Below, in pieces: positions 16,239 to 23,131 of a stretch of DNA of 64,000 nucleotides. The notes below the pieces were generated by a model. The model was not told the DNA's origin, did no database searches, and saw only the letters and a list, made by a program, of their open reading frames with translations. Position numbers and translations under genes: made by a program. Where the stretch lies: the NCBI GenBank assembly GCA_022824365.1, contig JAJEAA010000018.1, positions 434,001 through 498,000 of the forward strand, given 5' to 3'. Position 1 is the first letter of the stretch; each line of letters opens with the position of its first letter. This stretch comes from Anaerolineae bacterium (GTDB lineage Bacteria; Chloroflexota; Anaerolineae; Aggregatilineales; Phototrophicaceae).

Positions 16239-17208
16239 CGACGCGGCTGGTATGGCGCCGCCGGTTACAGGCAAAGCGCCGGCTGAGGGACCGCCAAAGC
16301 AAATAGACTGGAGGCGGCTTGGCATCTACGCGGTTCTCTTCGCCGGGGTATTGATCGCGGTTGGTCCCTTCTTGTGGATGATCAGCGCCTCGTTCATGAC
16401 GCTTAGCGAAGTCAGCTTGACCCGCCTGCTGCCGGAGAAGCTGCTCTGGGAGAACTACGCCACCGCCTTGCGGCGCGCCAACTTCCTGGATATTGAGTTG
16501 GCGACCGACCCGTCCAGCGGGGTCTTGCAGTCTTTTGGCGTCTCGGGCTATATCTGGAACAGTGTGCGCATCACATTGATCACAGTAGTTGGCTCGCTGC
16601 TAGTGTGCATTCCCGCCGCTTACGCCTTCGCGCGCATGAAATTCATCGGCCGCAATTTCATCTTCGCCCTCTTCCTCTCGACCATGATGATCCCGGGCAT
16701 CGTCATGCTGATCCCGCATCTGCTGACGGTGATTTGGCTGGGGCGTCTGAGCGAGAGCATTTTCGGGCCCGCCGGCGCCTGGTTCAATAACTGGCCCGCC
16801 TTGACAATACCGTTCTTCGCTTCCGTGTTTAACATTTTCTTGCTGCGGCAATTCTTCCTGCAGATACCGATGGACTTGTGGGAGGCGGCGCGGATTGACG
16901 GGGCCGGGCATCCGCGCTTTCTCGTCAGCGTCGTCTTGCCCTTGTCGAAAGCGCCGATCATGACCATCGTCACCCTCGGTTTCATCGGCTCCTGGAACGC
17001 GCTGATGTGGCCCCTGCTGGTAACGATCAACGACGACTGGCGGCCCATCGCTGTTGGGCTATCGAACTTCGTGACGGCCGATACGCCGGGCGATTTGAAC
17101 TTGCAGATGGCGGCGTCGGTGATCACCGTCATTCCGATTCTCGTCTTGTATTTCATCGCGCAGAAGCAATTCACCGAAGGCATCGCGCAGACGGGCATCA
17201 AGAGTTAA
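16231..17208 (+). CDS. Sugar ABC transporter permease, MalG/UgpE type
   Basis: A 325-residue partner permease with six predicted membrane helices and the EAA loop EAARIDGAGHPRFLVSVVLP near 225-245. The cytoplasmic N-terminus is Pro/Ala-rich. Its ATG overlaps the end of the first permease gene, indicating coupled translation. With the binding protein downstream it forms a CUT1-type importer. No ATPase gene is nearby, so a shared MsiK/UgpC-like ATPase encoded elsewhere is inferred. Confidence 0.9.
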   Translation: MVSDAAGMAPPVTGKAPAEGPPKQIDWRRLGIYAVLFAGVLIAVGPFLWMISASFMTLSEVSLTRLLPEKLLWENYATALRRANFLDIELATDPSSGVLQSFGVSGYIWNSVRITLITVVGSLLVCIPAAYAFARMKFIGRNFIFALFLSTMMIPGIVMLIPHLLTVIWLGRLSESIFGPAGAWFNNWPALTIPFFASVFNIFLLRQFFLQIPMDLWEAARIDGAGHPRFLVSVVLPLSKAPIMTIVTLGFIGSWNALMWPLLVTINDDWRPIAVGLSNFVTADTPGDLNLQMAASVITVIPILVLYFIAQKQFTEGIAQTGIKS

Positions 17209-17287
17209 ATGCGCCGCCGGATTGCGCCCGAGAGTTTAGCCAGCGAGCGCGCTTAACAGACTTGACGCTTATATGTGTATGTTGGTC

Positions 17288-17296
17288 TGATAGAAT
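17288..17296 (+). promoter_or_regulatory. Putative internal promoter of the sugar-binding protein gene
   Basis: TGATAGAAT is an extended -10 (TG, one base, TAGAAT). A TTGACG at 17262-17267 lies too far upstream (23 bases) to be its -35. It would allow extra expression of the binding protein, which importers commonly need in excess. Confidence 0.4.
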
Positions 17297-17360
17297 AGAA
17301 GAAAGTCCGTGTCATTAGTTTGTCCGAATTTTGGCTTTAAGTTGTGGAGGAGCACAGATC

Positions 17361-18698
17361 ATGAGGAAGTTAGCATTAATCGCCATATTGCTGCTGTTGC
17401 TTGGCTTGAGCTTGGCGCAGGCGCAGGGCGATATCGATTACGAAGGTATTGACCCCAGTGGGCAGACGGTTGTCTATTGGCATCAGTACTCCGACGACAG
17501 TTCGCAAGCCAACACGATGACGGCGCTGATCGAAGACTTTAACGCCAACAACGAATACGGCATCACGGTGGAAGCGCATCATCAGGGGCATTACGGCACG
17601 ATTGAAGACCTGATGAACACGGCGATTCTTTCCGGCGAGTTGCCCAACCTGGTCGCCGGTTACGCCAATGCGGTCGCCGGCTGGGCGAACGAAGGCGTGG
17701 TTGTCGATATCAATCTCTTGCTCAACAGCCCGGCTTGGGGCATCCCGGCTGAGGAACAAGCCAACCTCAACTTCAATCTGCTGGATGTGAATCAGTTGGA
17801 CTTCGCGCCTTTCTATGGCATGCGCGTCGCCTGGGCGAATCAGAATTCGCTGAACGTCTTCTACACCAACCTCGATATCGTCGAAGCGTTGGGATTCGAG
17901 CGGCGCGTGCCGGAGACCTTGGCGGAGTTCGAGGAAATCGCCTGTGCCGCCGGCGCCAGCGAGGATTATCAGGGTTATCCGCTGGATACCGGCACCTCGC
18001 ATTTCGAGAGTTTCGTGGCTGCGCATGGCGGCGCCATATTCGATAGCGAAGCCGGGGAATACATCTTCGAGTCCGATGAAGTCGCCGCTACGATGGAGAT
18101 GTTCACCCGCATGCTGGAGAATGGCTGCGCCTATCTCTTCGCCGAGCGCTACCAGAACACCGGCGACTTTTCGATTGGCATCACGCCCTTCGCCGCCGGC
18201 AGCTCGGCTGGCATCCCCTTCATCACCTGGGACGCGGCCGCGGCCGAGATGACTGACGAATGGGTGGCGACTTCGTTCCCGGGCGCGGAAGGCGTCGGGC
18301 GGACGATCCAGCTATTCGTGCCCAGCCAGGCGATCTTGACCGCCAGCCCGGAAGCGGAAGTGGCGACCTGGCTCTTCGTCAAGCACCTCGCCGGCAGCGA
18401 GGCGCAATTGGCTTGGTCCGGCGCGACCGGCTACTTCAGCATTCGCAACGATATCGAAGTCACTGAAGCCGATTTCACCGAGCCGCGGATGCCCTTCGCC
18501 CGTTTCATCGAAGTGCTAGGCATCTTGCAGGACGGCATGGCAAGCGTCTATGCATCGCCTGGCCTGCCCAGCTATAGCGCCGTGCGCGGCCTGCTGCCGA
18601 ATACCATCGCCGAAGTCGTCAACGGTGATGTCGCCGTGGCTGACGCCCTGGCTGAGTTGAACGCCGACGCCAGCGAACTGCATGAGGAGCTTGACTAG
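17361..18698 (+). CDS. Extracellular sugar-binding protein of an ABC transporter (UgpB/MalE-like)
   Basis: A 445-residue solute-binding protein. Residues 1-20 form a signal peptide (MRKLALIAILLLLLGLSLAQ, AxA-like cleavage at AQA) without a lipobox Cys. The mature part has the cluster-1 features TVVYWHQYSDD and the conserved FNANNEYGITVEAHHQG. The MALP/UgpB-like late region is VATWLFVKHLAGSEAQLAWSGATGYFSIR. The start at 17361 follows GGAGGAG with 8-base spacing. An upstream in-frame start would disrupt the signal peptide. It is followed by a terminator. The cargo is probably an oligosaccharide or glycerol-3-phosphate-like compound. Confidence 0.9.
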   Translation: MRKLALIAILLLLLGLSLAQAQGDIDYEGIDPSGQTVVYWHQYSDDSSQANTMTALIEDFNANNEYGITVEAHHQGHYGTIEDLMNTAILSGELPNLVAGYANAVAGWANEGVVVDINLLLNSPAWGIPAEEQANLNFNLLDVNQLDFAPFYGMRVAWANQNSLNVFYTNLDIVEALGFERRVPETLAEFEEIACAAGASEDYQGYPLDTGTSHFESFVAAHGGAIFDSEAGEYIFESDEVAATMEMFTRMLENGCAYLFAERYQNTGDFSIGITPFAAGSSAGIPFITWDAAAAEMTDEWVATSFPGAEGVGRTIQLFVPSQAILTASPEAEVATWLFVKHLAGSEAQLAWSGATGYFSIRNDIEVTEADFTEPRMPFARFIEVLGILQDGMASVYASPGLPSYSAVRGLLPNTIAEVVNGDVAVADALAELNADASELHEELD

Positions 18699-18724
18699 CG
18701 CCTCGCGCAAGTTTAGGTTTGTTA

Positions 18725-18754
18725 GGGACCTTGTCCGCCGGGCAGGGTCCTTTT
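18725..18754 (+). terminator. Intrinsic terminator of the sugar transporter operon
   Basis: A GGACC/GGTCC stem with an inner GTCC/GGGC extension is followed by TTTT, 27 bases after the binding-protein stop codon. Confidence 0.6.
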
Positions 18755-18876
18755 GCATACGCTCTAATTCGATTGTCTGGCTTGCCTGAGGGGATGAGGC
18801 GCCGGTCGTCATATACTGGAAGATCAAGCTGGATAGCGAATTTCCTAATAAATATATATAATCCGTGTGAAACCAT

Positions 18877-18905
18877 TTGACGCGCTATTGAACATATGCT
18901 ATATT
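18877..18905 (+). promoter_or_regulatory. Strong promoter of rho with long leader
   Basis: TTGACG (18877-18882), a 17-base spacer, and TATATT (18900-18905) preceded by TGC (extended -10). The start of transcription near 18912 leaves about 200 bases of untranslated leader before rho. Nothing else was recognised between 18755 and 19113 apart from an AT-rich tract at 18845-18862. Confidence 0.7.
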
Positions 18906-19113
18906 ATGCTTCGAAAGTCCCTGTTTCCACTAGCTAACGAGCATTGACCGGTCGCAGTGATTGCCAAAATCCACAGTTGGCAACTTGCGAAACTCGCTGT
19001 ACAGGCGACAAACGGAGCGTTTCCCTCCGACAAACTGAACAGGAAACACACCAGACCATGCGGCACAATCTAATACTGGCTCCGCCGCAACCGAGTTTCC
19101 CAGGAAGAACTGA

Positions 19114-20382
19114 ATGAATATCGCAACACTAGAAGCAAAAACGCTGCCCGAATTGCGCACATTGGCGCGCAAAAATAATGTACCCCGTTTCAGTAAGCTC
19201 AAGAAACAAGACCTGATTATCGGCTTGCTGCGGGAAGAAGCCGAACGGCGCGGCAATCAGTTGCGCGGCGGCGTCTTGGAAGTGGTCGATGACGGCATCG
19301 GCTTCTTGCGCGCGGAAGGTTATCTGCCGGGCCAGAACGACATCTATGTCAGTTCGACGCAGATAAAGAAGTTCGGCCTGCGCACCGGTGATATGGTCAT
19401 CGGGCAGGTGCGCCCGCCCAAGGACACCGAGCGCTACTACGGCTTGCTGCGCGTGGACGCCGTGAATGGCTTGAATCCCCACGAGATTCGAAATCGCGCC
19501 TATTTCGAGCGCTTGACGCCGATCTTCCCGGAAGTGCGCTTCGACCTGGAGACGCTGCCGCGCATCATCTCAACGCGTATGCTCAATCTGATCGCGCCGA
19601 TTGGCTTTGGTCAGCGCGGTTTGATCGTCTCGCCGCCGAAAGCGGGCAAGACCTCCGTGCTCAAGGATATCGCCAACGCCATCAGCCAGAATTATCCCGA
19701 GGTGCATCTGATGGTCGCGCTGATCGGCGAGCGACCGGAAGAGGTTACGGACATGGACCGCTCGGTGGATGCCGAGGTGATCGCCTCGACCTTTGACGAT
19801 CCGGTGCATCATCATGTGCGAGTGGCGGAGATGGCGCTGGAGCGAGCCAAGCGGCTGGTCGAGGTCAAGCGGCATGTCGTGATGATGCTGGATAGCGTCA
19901 CCCGCCTGGCGCGCGCTTATAACCTGGTCGTGCCCACCAGCGGTCGCACGCTCTCCGGCGGCTTGGATCCGTCGGCGATTCATCCGCCCAAGCGCCTCTT
20001 TGGCGCCGCGCGCAATGTCGAGGAAGGCGGCAGTCTGACCATTGTGGCGACCTGCCTCGTCAATACCGGCAGCAAGATGGACGATGTCATCTACGAAGAA
20101 TTCAAGGGCACCGGCAACATGGAATTGCACCTCAGCCGCAAGCTGCAGGAACGGCGCATCTTCCCCGCCTTTGATGTCGAGCAGTCCTCCACCCGGCGCG
20201 AAGAGCTGCTGCTGGGTCCGGATGTTTTGCAGCGCGTCTACACCATGCGGCGCATGTGGTCGCACCTGGCCGAGCAGCCTGAAGGCATCGTCGGGGCGAC
20301 CGAACAACTGCTGCATAACTTCCGCCTCTACGACACCAATCAAGAATTCTTGAACAACCTGCACGGCAGCAACGGCCGCTAG
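19114..20382 (+). CDS. rho: Transcription termination factor Rho
   Basis: A hexameric RNA translocase that ends transcription. The 422-residue protein has an N-terminal SAP-like domain ([26 protein letters not shown]). The cold-shock RNA-binding fold follows ([29 protein letters not shown]). The ATPase has Walker A PPKAGKTS near 183 and a Walker-B-like [16 protein letters not shown] near 255. The ATG follows AGGAAG. The long leader preceded by a near-consensus promoter would fit the autogenous attenuation known for rho in other bacteria, but this is inference. Confidence 0.97.
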   Translation: MNIATLEAKTLPELRTLARKNNVPRFSKLKKQDLIIGLLREEAERRGNQLRGGVLEVVDDGIGFLRAEGYLPGQNDIYVSSTQIKKFGLRTGDMVIGQVRPPKDTERYYGLLRVDAVNGLNPHEIRNRAYFERLTPIFPEVRFDLETLPRIISTRMLNLIAPIGFGQRGLIVSPPKAGKTSVLKDIANAISQNYPEVHLMVALIGERPEEVTDMDRSVDAEVIASTFDDPVHHHVRVAEMALERAKRLVEVKRHVVMMLDSVTRLARAYNLVVPTSGRTLSGGLDPSAIHPPKRLFGAARNVEEGGSLTIVATCLVNTGSKMDDVIYEEFKGTGNMELHLSRKLQERRIFPAFDVEQSSTRREELLLGPDVLQRVYTMRRMWSHLAEQPEGIVGATEQLLHNFRLYDTNQEFLNNLHGSNGR

Positions 20383-20403
20383 CCGACCCGAAAGTGAAAG
20401 TCG

Positions 20404-20429
20404 GTAGGGCGACGCTGTGAGCCGCCCGA
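20404..20429 (+). repeat. Intergenic palindromic repeat, copy 4
   Basis: GTAGGGCGACGCTGTGAGCC followed by GCCC, 20 bases after the rho stop. It forms an inverted pair with copy 5. Confidence 0.55.
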
Positions 20430-20448
20430 AATCATATTCATCACGAGA

Positions 20449-20476
20449 GCGGGCGATCTGATAAGTCACCCCTACA
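20449..20476 (-). repeat. Intergenic palindromic repeat, copy 5
   Basis: GCGGGCGATCTGATAAGTCACC followed by CCTACA, opposite in orientation to copy 4. The pair could fold as a larger hairpin after rho. Confidence 0.6.
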
Positions 20477-20551
20477 TTTTATCAGAACGAAGAAGCGGGA
20501 GTTGGAGCCGCGCTGGCTCTCTAATGTTTGCCTGGAACTGGAGCAAATCAA

Positions 20552-21319
20552 ATGAAGATGGGGCATGTCCGCGCGCTGATCACCGGCGGGGCGTCCGGCT
20601 TGGGCGCCGGAACAGCGAGGCGCTTCATCGATCAAGGCGCCCGCGTCGTCATCCTCGATCGCGATGAAGACAAAGGCGCGCGCCTGGCTGCTGATTTGGG
20701 AGCGCAAACGCGATTCGTCAAAGCCGATGTCAGCAGCGAACCCGATGTGCAGGCGGGGCTTGAACTCTGCGCAACGGAATTCGGGGGACTCAACGTCTTG
20801 GTCAACTGCGCCGGCATCGGCTTGGCTATACGCACGACCGGCAGTCGCGGTCCGCATCCCCTGGAAGCCTTCGAGACAGTGATCCGAGTCAACCTCATCG
20901 GCAGCTTCAATTGCATCCGCCTGGCGGCGACGCTGATGGCGAGCAATCCGGCAAGTGAGAGCGGCGAGCGCGGCGTCATCATCAACTCGGCTTCGGTAGC
21001 CGCCTTTGAAGGGCAGATCGGGCAGGCGGCTTACGGAGCCTCAAAAGGCGGCATCGTCGGCATGACCCTGCCTATCGCCCGCGACCTGGCTCGATACGGC
21101 ATCCGCGTCTGCACCATCGCGCCGGGCATCTTCGACACGCCCTTGCTGGGGGGATTGCCGGAAGAGATCCGCGCGTCGCTGGGCGCTCAAGTACCCTTCC
21201 CGCAGCGCTTGGGCCTGCCCGCCGAATACGCGCAACTGGCGCAGCAGATCGTGGAAAACGAGATGCTCAACGGCGAAACGATTCGGCTTGATGGCGCCCT
21301 CCGGATGCAAAGCAACTGA
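20552..21319 (+). CDS. Short-chain dehydrogenase/reductase (3-hydroxyacyl-CoA dehydrogenase / HSD10-like)
   Basis: A 255-residue SDR with the nucleotide motif TGGASGLG near 10-17, LDRDEDKG for NAD preference, NCAG near 88, and catalytic Ser (INSAS) with YGASK near 158-162. The long [17 protein letters not shown] insert and [17 protein letters not shown] ending match the type-II 3-hydroxyacyl-CoA dehydrogenase (HSD17B10/FabG-like) group, implying fatty-acid or isoleucine breakdown. The ATG at 20552 follows GGAG at 20540-20543. It is monocistronic as far as can be seen. Confidence 0.85.
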   Translation: MKMGHVRALITGGASGLGAGTARRFIDQGARVVILDRDEDKGARLAADLGAQTRFVKADVSSEPDVQAGLELCATEFGGLNVLVNCAGIGLAIRTTGSRGPHPLEAFETVIRVNLIGSFNCIRLAATLMASNPASESGERGVIINSASVAAFEGQIGQAAYGASKGGIVGMTLPIARDLARYGIRVCTIAPGIFDTPLLGGLPEEIRASLGAQVPFPQRLGLPAEYAQLAQQIVENEMLNGETIRLDGALRMQSN

Positions 21320-21357
21320 TGCGCAGAAGCAGCGACAGACCAATTTCCGCCGCGCGC

Positions 21358-21386
21358 TTGACAATCCGGCAAAGCTGCGCTAGCCT
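21358..21386 (+). promoter_or_regulatory. Promoter of the cysteine-attenuated sulfur operon
   Basis: A perfect TTGACA -35 (21358-21363), a 17-base spacer and a TAGCCT -10 (21381-21386). Transcription would begin near 21393, placing both leader peptides and both terminators inside one leader RNA of about 370 bases. Confidence 0.65.
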
Positions 21387-21420
21387 TGCTGGGAATACAC
21401 AAAGCAATGAGACAGATTTC

Positions 21421-21486
21421 ATGAATCGCATTTGTTGCCCCGCTTGTTGTTGTCAGGCGCTTTCAGCCGAAAGTCGCGCGGAGTAG
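21421..21486 (+). CDS. Cysteine-rich leader peptide 1
   Basis: A 21-codon ORF, MNRICCPACCCQALSAESRA then E and stop. Five of the first eleven residues are Cys, as a CC pair and a CCC run (codons TGT TGC and TGT TGT TGT). It starts about 28 bases into the predicted transcript, ends 44 bases before intrinsic terminator 1, and lies upstream of an APS reductase operon. By analogy with amino-acid attenuators such as trp, ribosome stalling on Cys codons would report Cys-tRNA supply. Shine-Dalgarno support is weak (only GAGAC upstream). It is too short to be found by ordinary gene callers. Confidence 0.75.
   Translation: MNRICCPACCCQALSAESRAE
21456..21486 (+). promoter_or_regulatory. Pause/antiterminator segments of attenuator 1
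   Basis: Directly after the Cys codons, GCGCTTTC and GAAAGTCGC can pair around AGCC (a 1:2-type hairpin). The following CGCGGAGT (21477-21484) can pair with the 5' arm of terminator 1 (21530-21537), giving seven pairs including two G-U, with one mismatch. A ribosome held at codons 9-11 would mask segment 1 and favour this 2:3 pairing. The pairing is modest and was found by eye. Confidence 0.45.
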
Positions 21487-21530
21487 CTTTGCCAAGTCTT
21501 GATTGACGCAGAGCAAGTTTTAGAGAGACG

Positions 21531-21558
21531 CCCCGTGACGACACGGGGTTTTTGTTTT
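21531..21558 (+). terminator. Intrinsic terminator (attenuator) 1
   Basis: CCCCGTG - ACGA - CACGGGG, a perfect 7-bp stem with a tetraloop, is immediately followed by TTTTTGTTTT. It sits between the two leader peptides and 200 bases before the first structural gene, so transcription must read through it. Confidence 0.9.
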
Positions 21559-21583
21559 AGGCGGAGTGTAGATAGATAGCGCA

Positions 21584-21682
21584 ATGAACCTCAGATTCCA
21601 GTCATGTCCCTGCGTTTGTTGTTGTTGCGCCGTGCCGAAATGGCAGGGTTATCCGGGGCTGGCTGAACGATGTAGCCGGTGA
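21584..21682 (+). CDS. Cysteine-rich leader peptide 2
   Basis: A 32-codon ORF beginning MNLRFQSCPCVCCCCAVPKW. Cys occurs at 8, 10, 12, 13, 14, 15 and 30, with four consecutive Cys codons (21617-21628). It begins 25 bases after attenuator 1 and ends 18 bases before terminator 2. Its layout repeats that of leader 1, but the peptides share only MN and the Cys run. A function as a Cys-tRNA sensor is inferred from composition, position and the adjacent alternative RNA pairings. Confidence 0.8.
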   Translation: MNLRFQSCPCVCCCCAVPKWQGYPGLAERCSR

Positions 21683-21714
21683 GAAGCGCAGAAACTTCCG
21701 AGCGCCTTGGATAA
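21649..21714 (+). promoter_or_regulatory. Antiterminator of attenuator 2
   Basis: TTATCCGGGGC (21649-21659), inside the end of leader 2, can form 11 consecutive pairs (nine Watson-Crick, two G-U) with GCCTTGGATAA (21704-21714). That second segment includes most of the 5' arm of terminator 2 (21701-21711), so the two structures exclude each other. Segment 21649-21659 begins 20 bases after the last clustered Cys codon, free when a ribosome stalls there. It can also pair locally with AGCCGG (21674-21679) when the ribosome is released. Confidence 0.75.
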
Positions 21715-21733
21715 TCCGAGGCGCTTTTCTTTT
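21701..21733 (+). terminator. Intrinsic terminator (attenuator) 2
   Basis: AGCGCCTTGGA - TAA - TCCGAGGCGCT, an 11-bp stem with one T-G pair, is followed by TTTTCTTTT (21725-21733). It ends 29 bases before the cysH start. Confidence 0.9.
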
Positions 21734-21762
21734 CACCAACTGCACGTGAATCAGGAGACATG

Positions 21763-22473
21763 ATGAATCGCTACGAAATCGAGAGACAAGCCGAAGCCTT
21801 TGAAAAGTCCAGCCCGCGCGACATCCTGGCTTGGGCGAGCGAGCGCTTCGGCGACAAGCTGGCTATCGTGACGAGCTTTCAAGTCACCGGCATCGTCACG
21901 CTGCACATGCTGCAGGGCATCGCCCCGCGCACGCCAGTGCTGACGCTGGATACCGGCTTGCTCTTCCCCGAATCGCATGATTTGATCGACCGGCTGGAAC
22001 AGCAGTTCAACCTGAATTTGCGCCGGGTCAAACCGCGGCAGACGCCGAAGCAGCAAGCGCGCGATTATGGCGACCGCCTCTGGGAGCGCAATCCCGACCG
22101 CTGCTGCCATATCCGCAAGACCATTCCCTTGCGCGACGCCCTGGTCGGTTTTGAGGCTTGGATGACCGGGCTGCGGCGCGATCAATCGGCGAGCCGCGCG
22201 GCAACGCCAATCCTCAACCGCGATCGGCACAGCGGCGCGGTCAAGATAGCCCCTTTCGCCAACTGGAACGCCGAGCGCATCTGGCAGTATATCCGCGACC
22301 ATGACCTGCCTTACAATCCCCTGCACGATATGGGCTACCCGAGCATCGGCTGCTGGACATGCACCAAGGCGGTCACGGACGCCCGGGACAGCCGCAGCGG
22401 ACGCTGGTCGGACCGCGCAAAGACCGAATGCGGCATCCATGTCGCGCCGGCAATCGAGGGGATTCATGGCTGA
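21763..22473 (+). CDS. cysH: Phosphoadenylyl/adenylyl-sulfate reductase, APS-type with 4Fe-4S cluster
   Basis: Reduces adenylyl sulfate to sulfite in assimilatory sulfate reduction. The 236-residue protein has the PP-loop VTSFQVTG near 37-44. Paired cysteines CC (114-115) and C197/C200 (GCWTCT) are the CC-x80-CxxC ligands of the 4Fe-4S cluster that marks APS rather than PAPS reductases. The C-terminal ECGIH motif carries the catalytic Cys (about 223). Two ATGs occur in tandem. The one at 21763 is preferred because AGGAG (21753-21757) then has 5-base spacing. It is the first structural gene after the tandem cysteine attenuators and overlaps the next gene by 8 bases. Confidence 0.93.
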   Translation: MNRYEIERQAEAFEKSSPRDILAWASERFGDKLAIVTSFQVTGIVTLHMLQGIAPRTPVLTLDTGLLFPESHDLIDRLEQQFNLNLRRVKPRQTPKQQARDYGDRLWERNPDRCCHIRKTIPLRDALVGFEAWMTGLRRDQSASRAATPILNRDRHSGAVKIAPFANWNAERIWQYIRDHDLPYNPLHDMGYPSIGCWTCTKAVTDARDSRSGRWSDRAKTECGIHVAPAIEGIHG

Positions 22474-23131
22474 GCGGGCTGAAACGGGTTATCCCATCCT
22501 CTTGCACCTGCAAGACAAGCAAGTCGCGGTCATCGGCGGCGGCAAAGTCGGCGCGCGGAAAGTGCGCTATTTGTTGCGGGCCGGGGCGCGCGTTCTGCTC
22601 ATCAGCCCCGAAGCGAACGCTGAGTTGCAGGTCCTGGCTGACAATGGCGAAATCGAGTGGATCGCAGCCCGCTACCAGCGGGATATGCTCAACGACTATA
22701 TGCCGATTGTGGTCATCGCCGCCACCGACGACGGGCGCGTCAACCAAACGGTGGCGCAAGACGCGCATCGCATCCGCGCGCTCTGCAATGTGACAAACGG
22801 CAGCAGCGACCACAGCGACTTCAGCAATATGGCGCTGATCGAGCAGCCGCCGCTGACCATCGCTTTGAGCAGCAATGGCAAATCGCCCGCCTTGATTCGC
22901 CTGCTCAAGCGCCGGCTTGAAGCGGATATTGGCGAGGAATACGCCTTGCTGGCCGATTGGCTGGGCGAGATCCGGCAAGGGCAAATGCAAGAGCCTTCCA
23001 CGCAGACCGAGCGGCAACGTATTTACCAAGACATCGTGACATCCGAAGCGCTCGCTCTCTTGCGCGAAGGCGAGCGCGAAAAAGCGCGGCATCTCTTTCA
23101 TTCGATTCTGCTTCAGGATGAGCGGGAATGA
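22466..23131 (+). CDS. Precorrin-2 dehydrogenase / siroheme synthase N-terminal domain (CysG-N / SirC/Met8-like)
   Basis: A 221-residue protein that oxidises precorrin-2 to sirohydrochlorin for siroheme. The NAD-binding motif is VIGGGKVGARKVRYLL near 19-34. The family segments ATDDGRVNQTVAQDA, LCNVTNGSSDHSDFSNMALI and TIALSSNGKSPALIRLLKRRLE follow. The ATG at 22466, inside the cysH end, is chosen for GAGGGG 5 bases upstream. It couples siroheme supply to sulfite reductase. The methyltransferase half of fused CysG is a separate gene two positions downstream. Confidence 0.9.
   Translation: MAERAETGYPILLHLQDKQVAVIGGGKVGARKVRYLLRAGARVLLISPEANAELQVLADNGEIEWIAARYQRDMLNDYMPIVVIAATDDGRVNQTVAQDAHRIRALCNVTNGSSDHSDFSNMALIEQPPLTIALSSNGKSPALIRLLKRRLEADIGEEYALLADWLGEIRQGQMQEPSTQTERQRIYQDIVTSEALALLREGEREKARHLFHSILLQDERE

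Noticed and set aside
21368..21493. 9-bp inverted repeat GGCAAAGCT / AGCTTTGCC flanking leader 1
   Set aside because: One arm lies between the -35 and -10 boxes and is not transcribed, so it cannot be part of the RNA attenuator. It could be an operator but there is no support.
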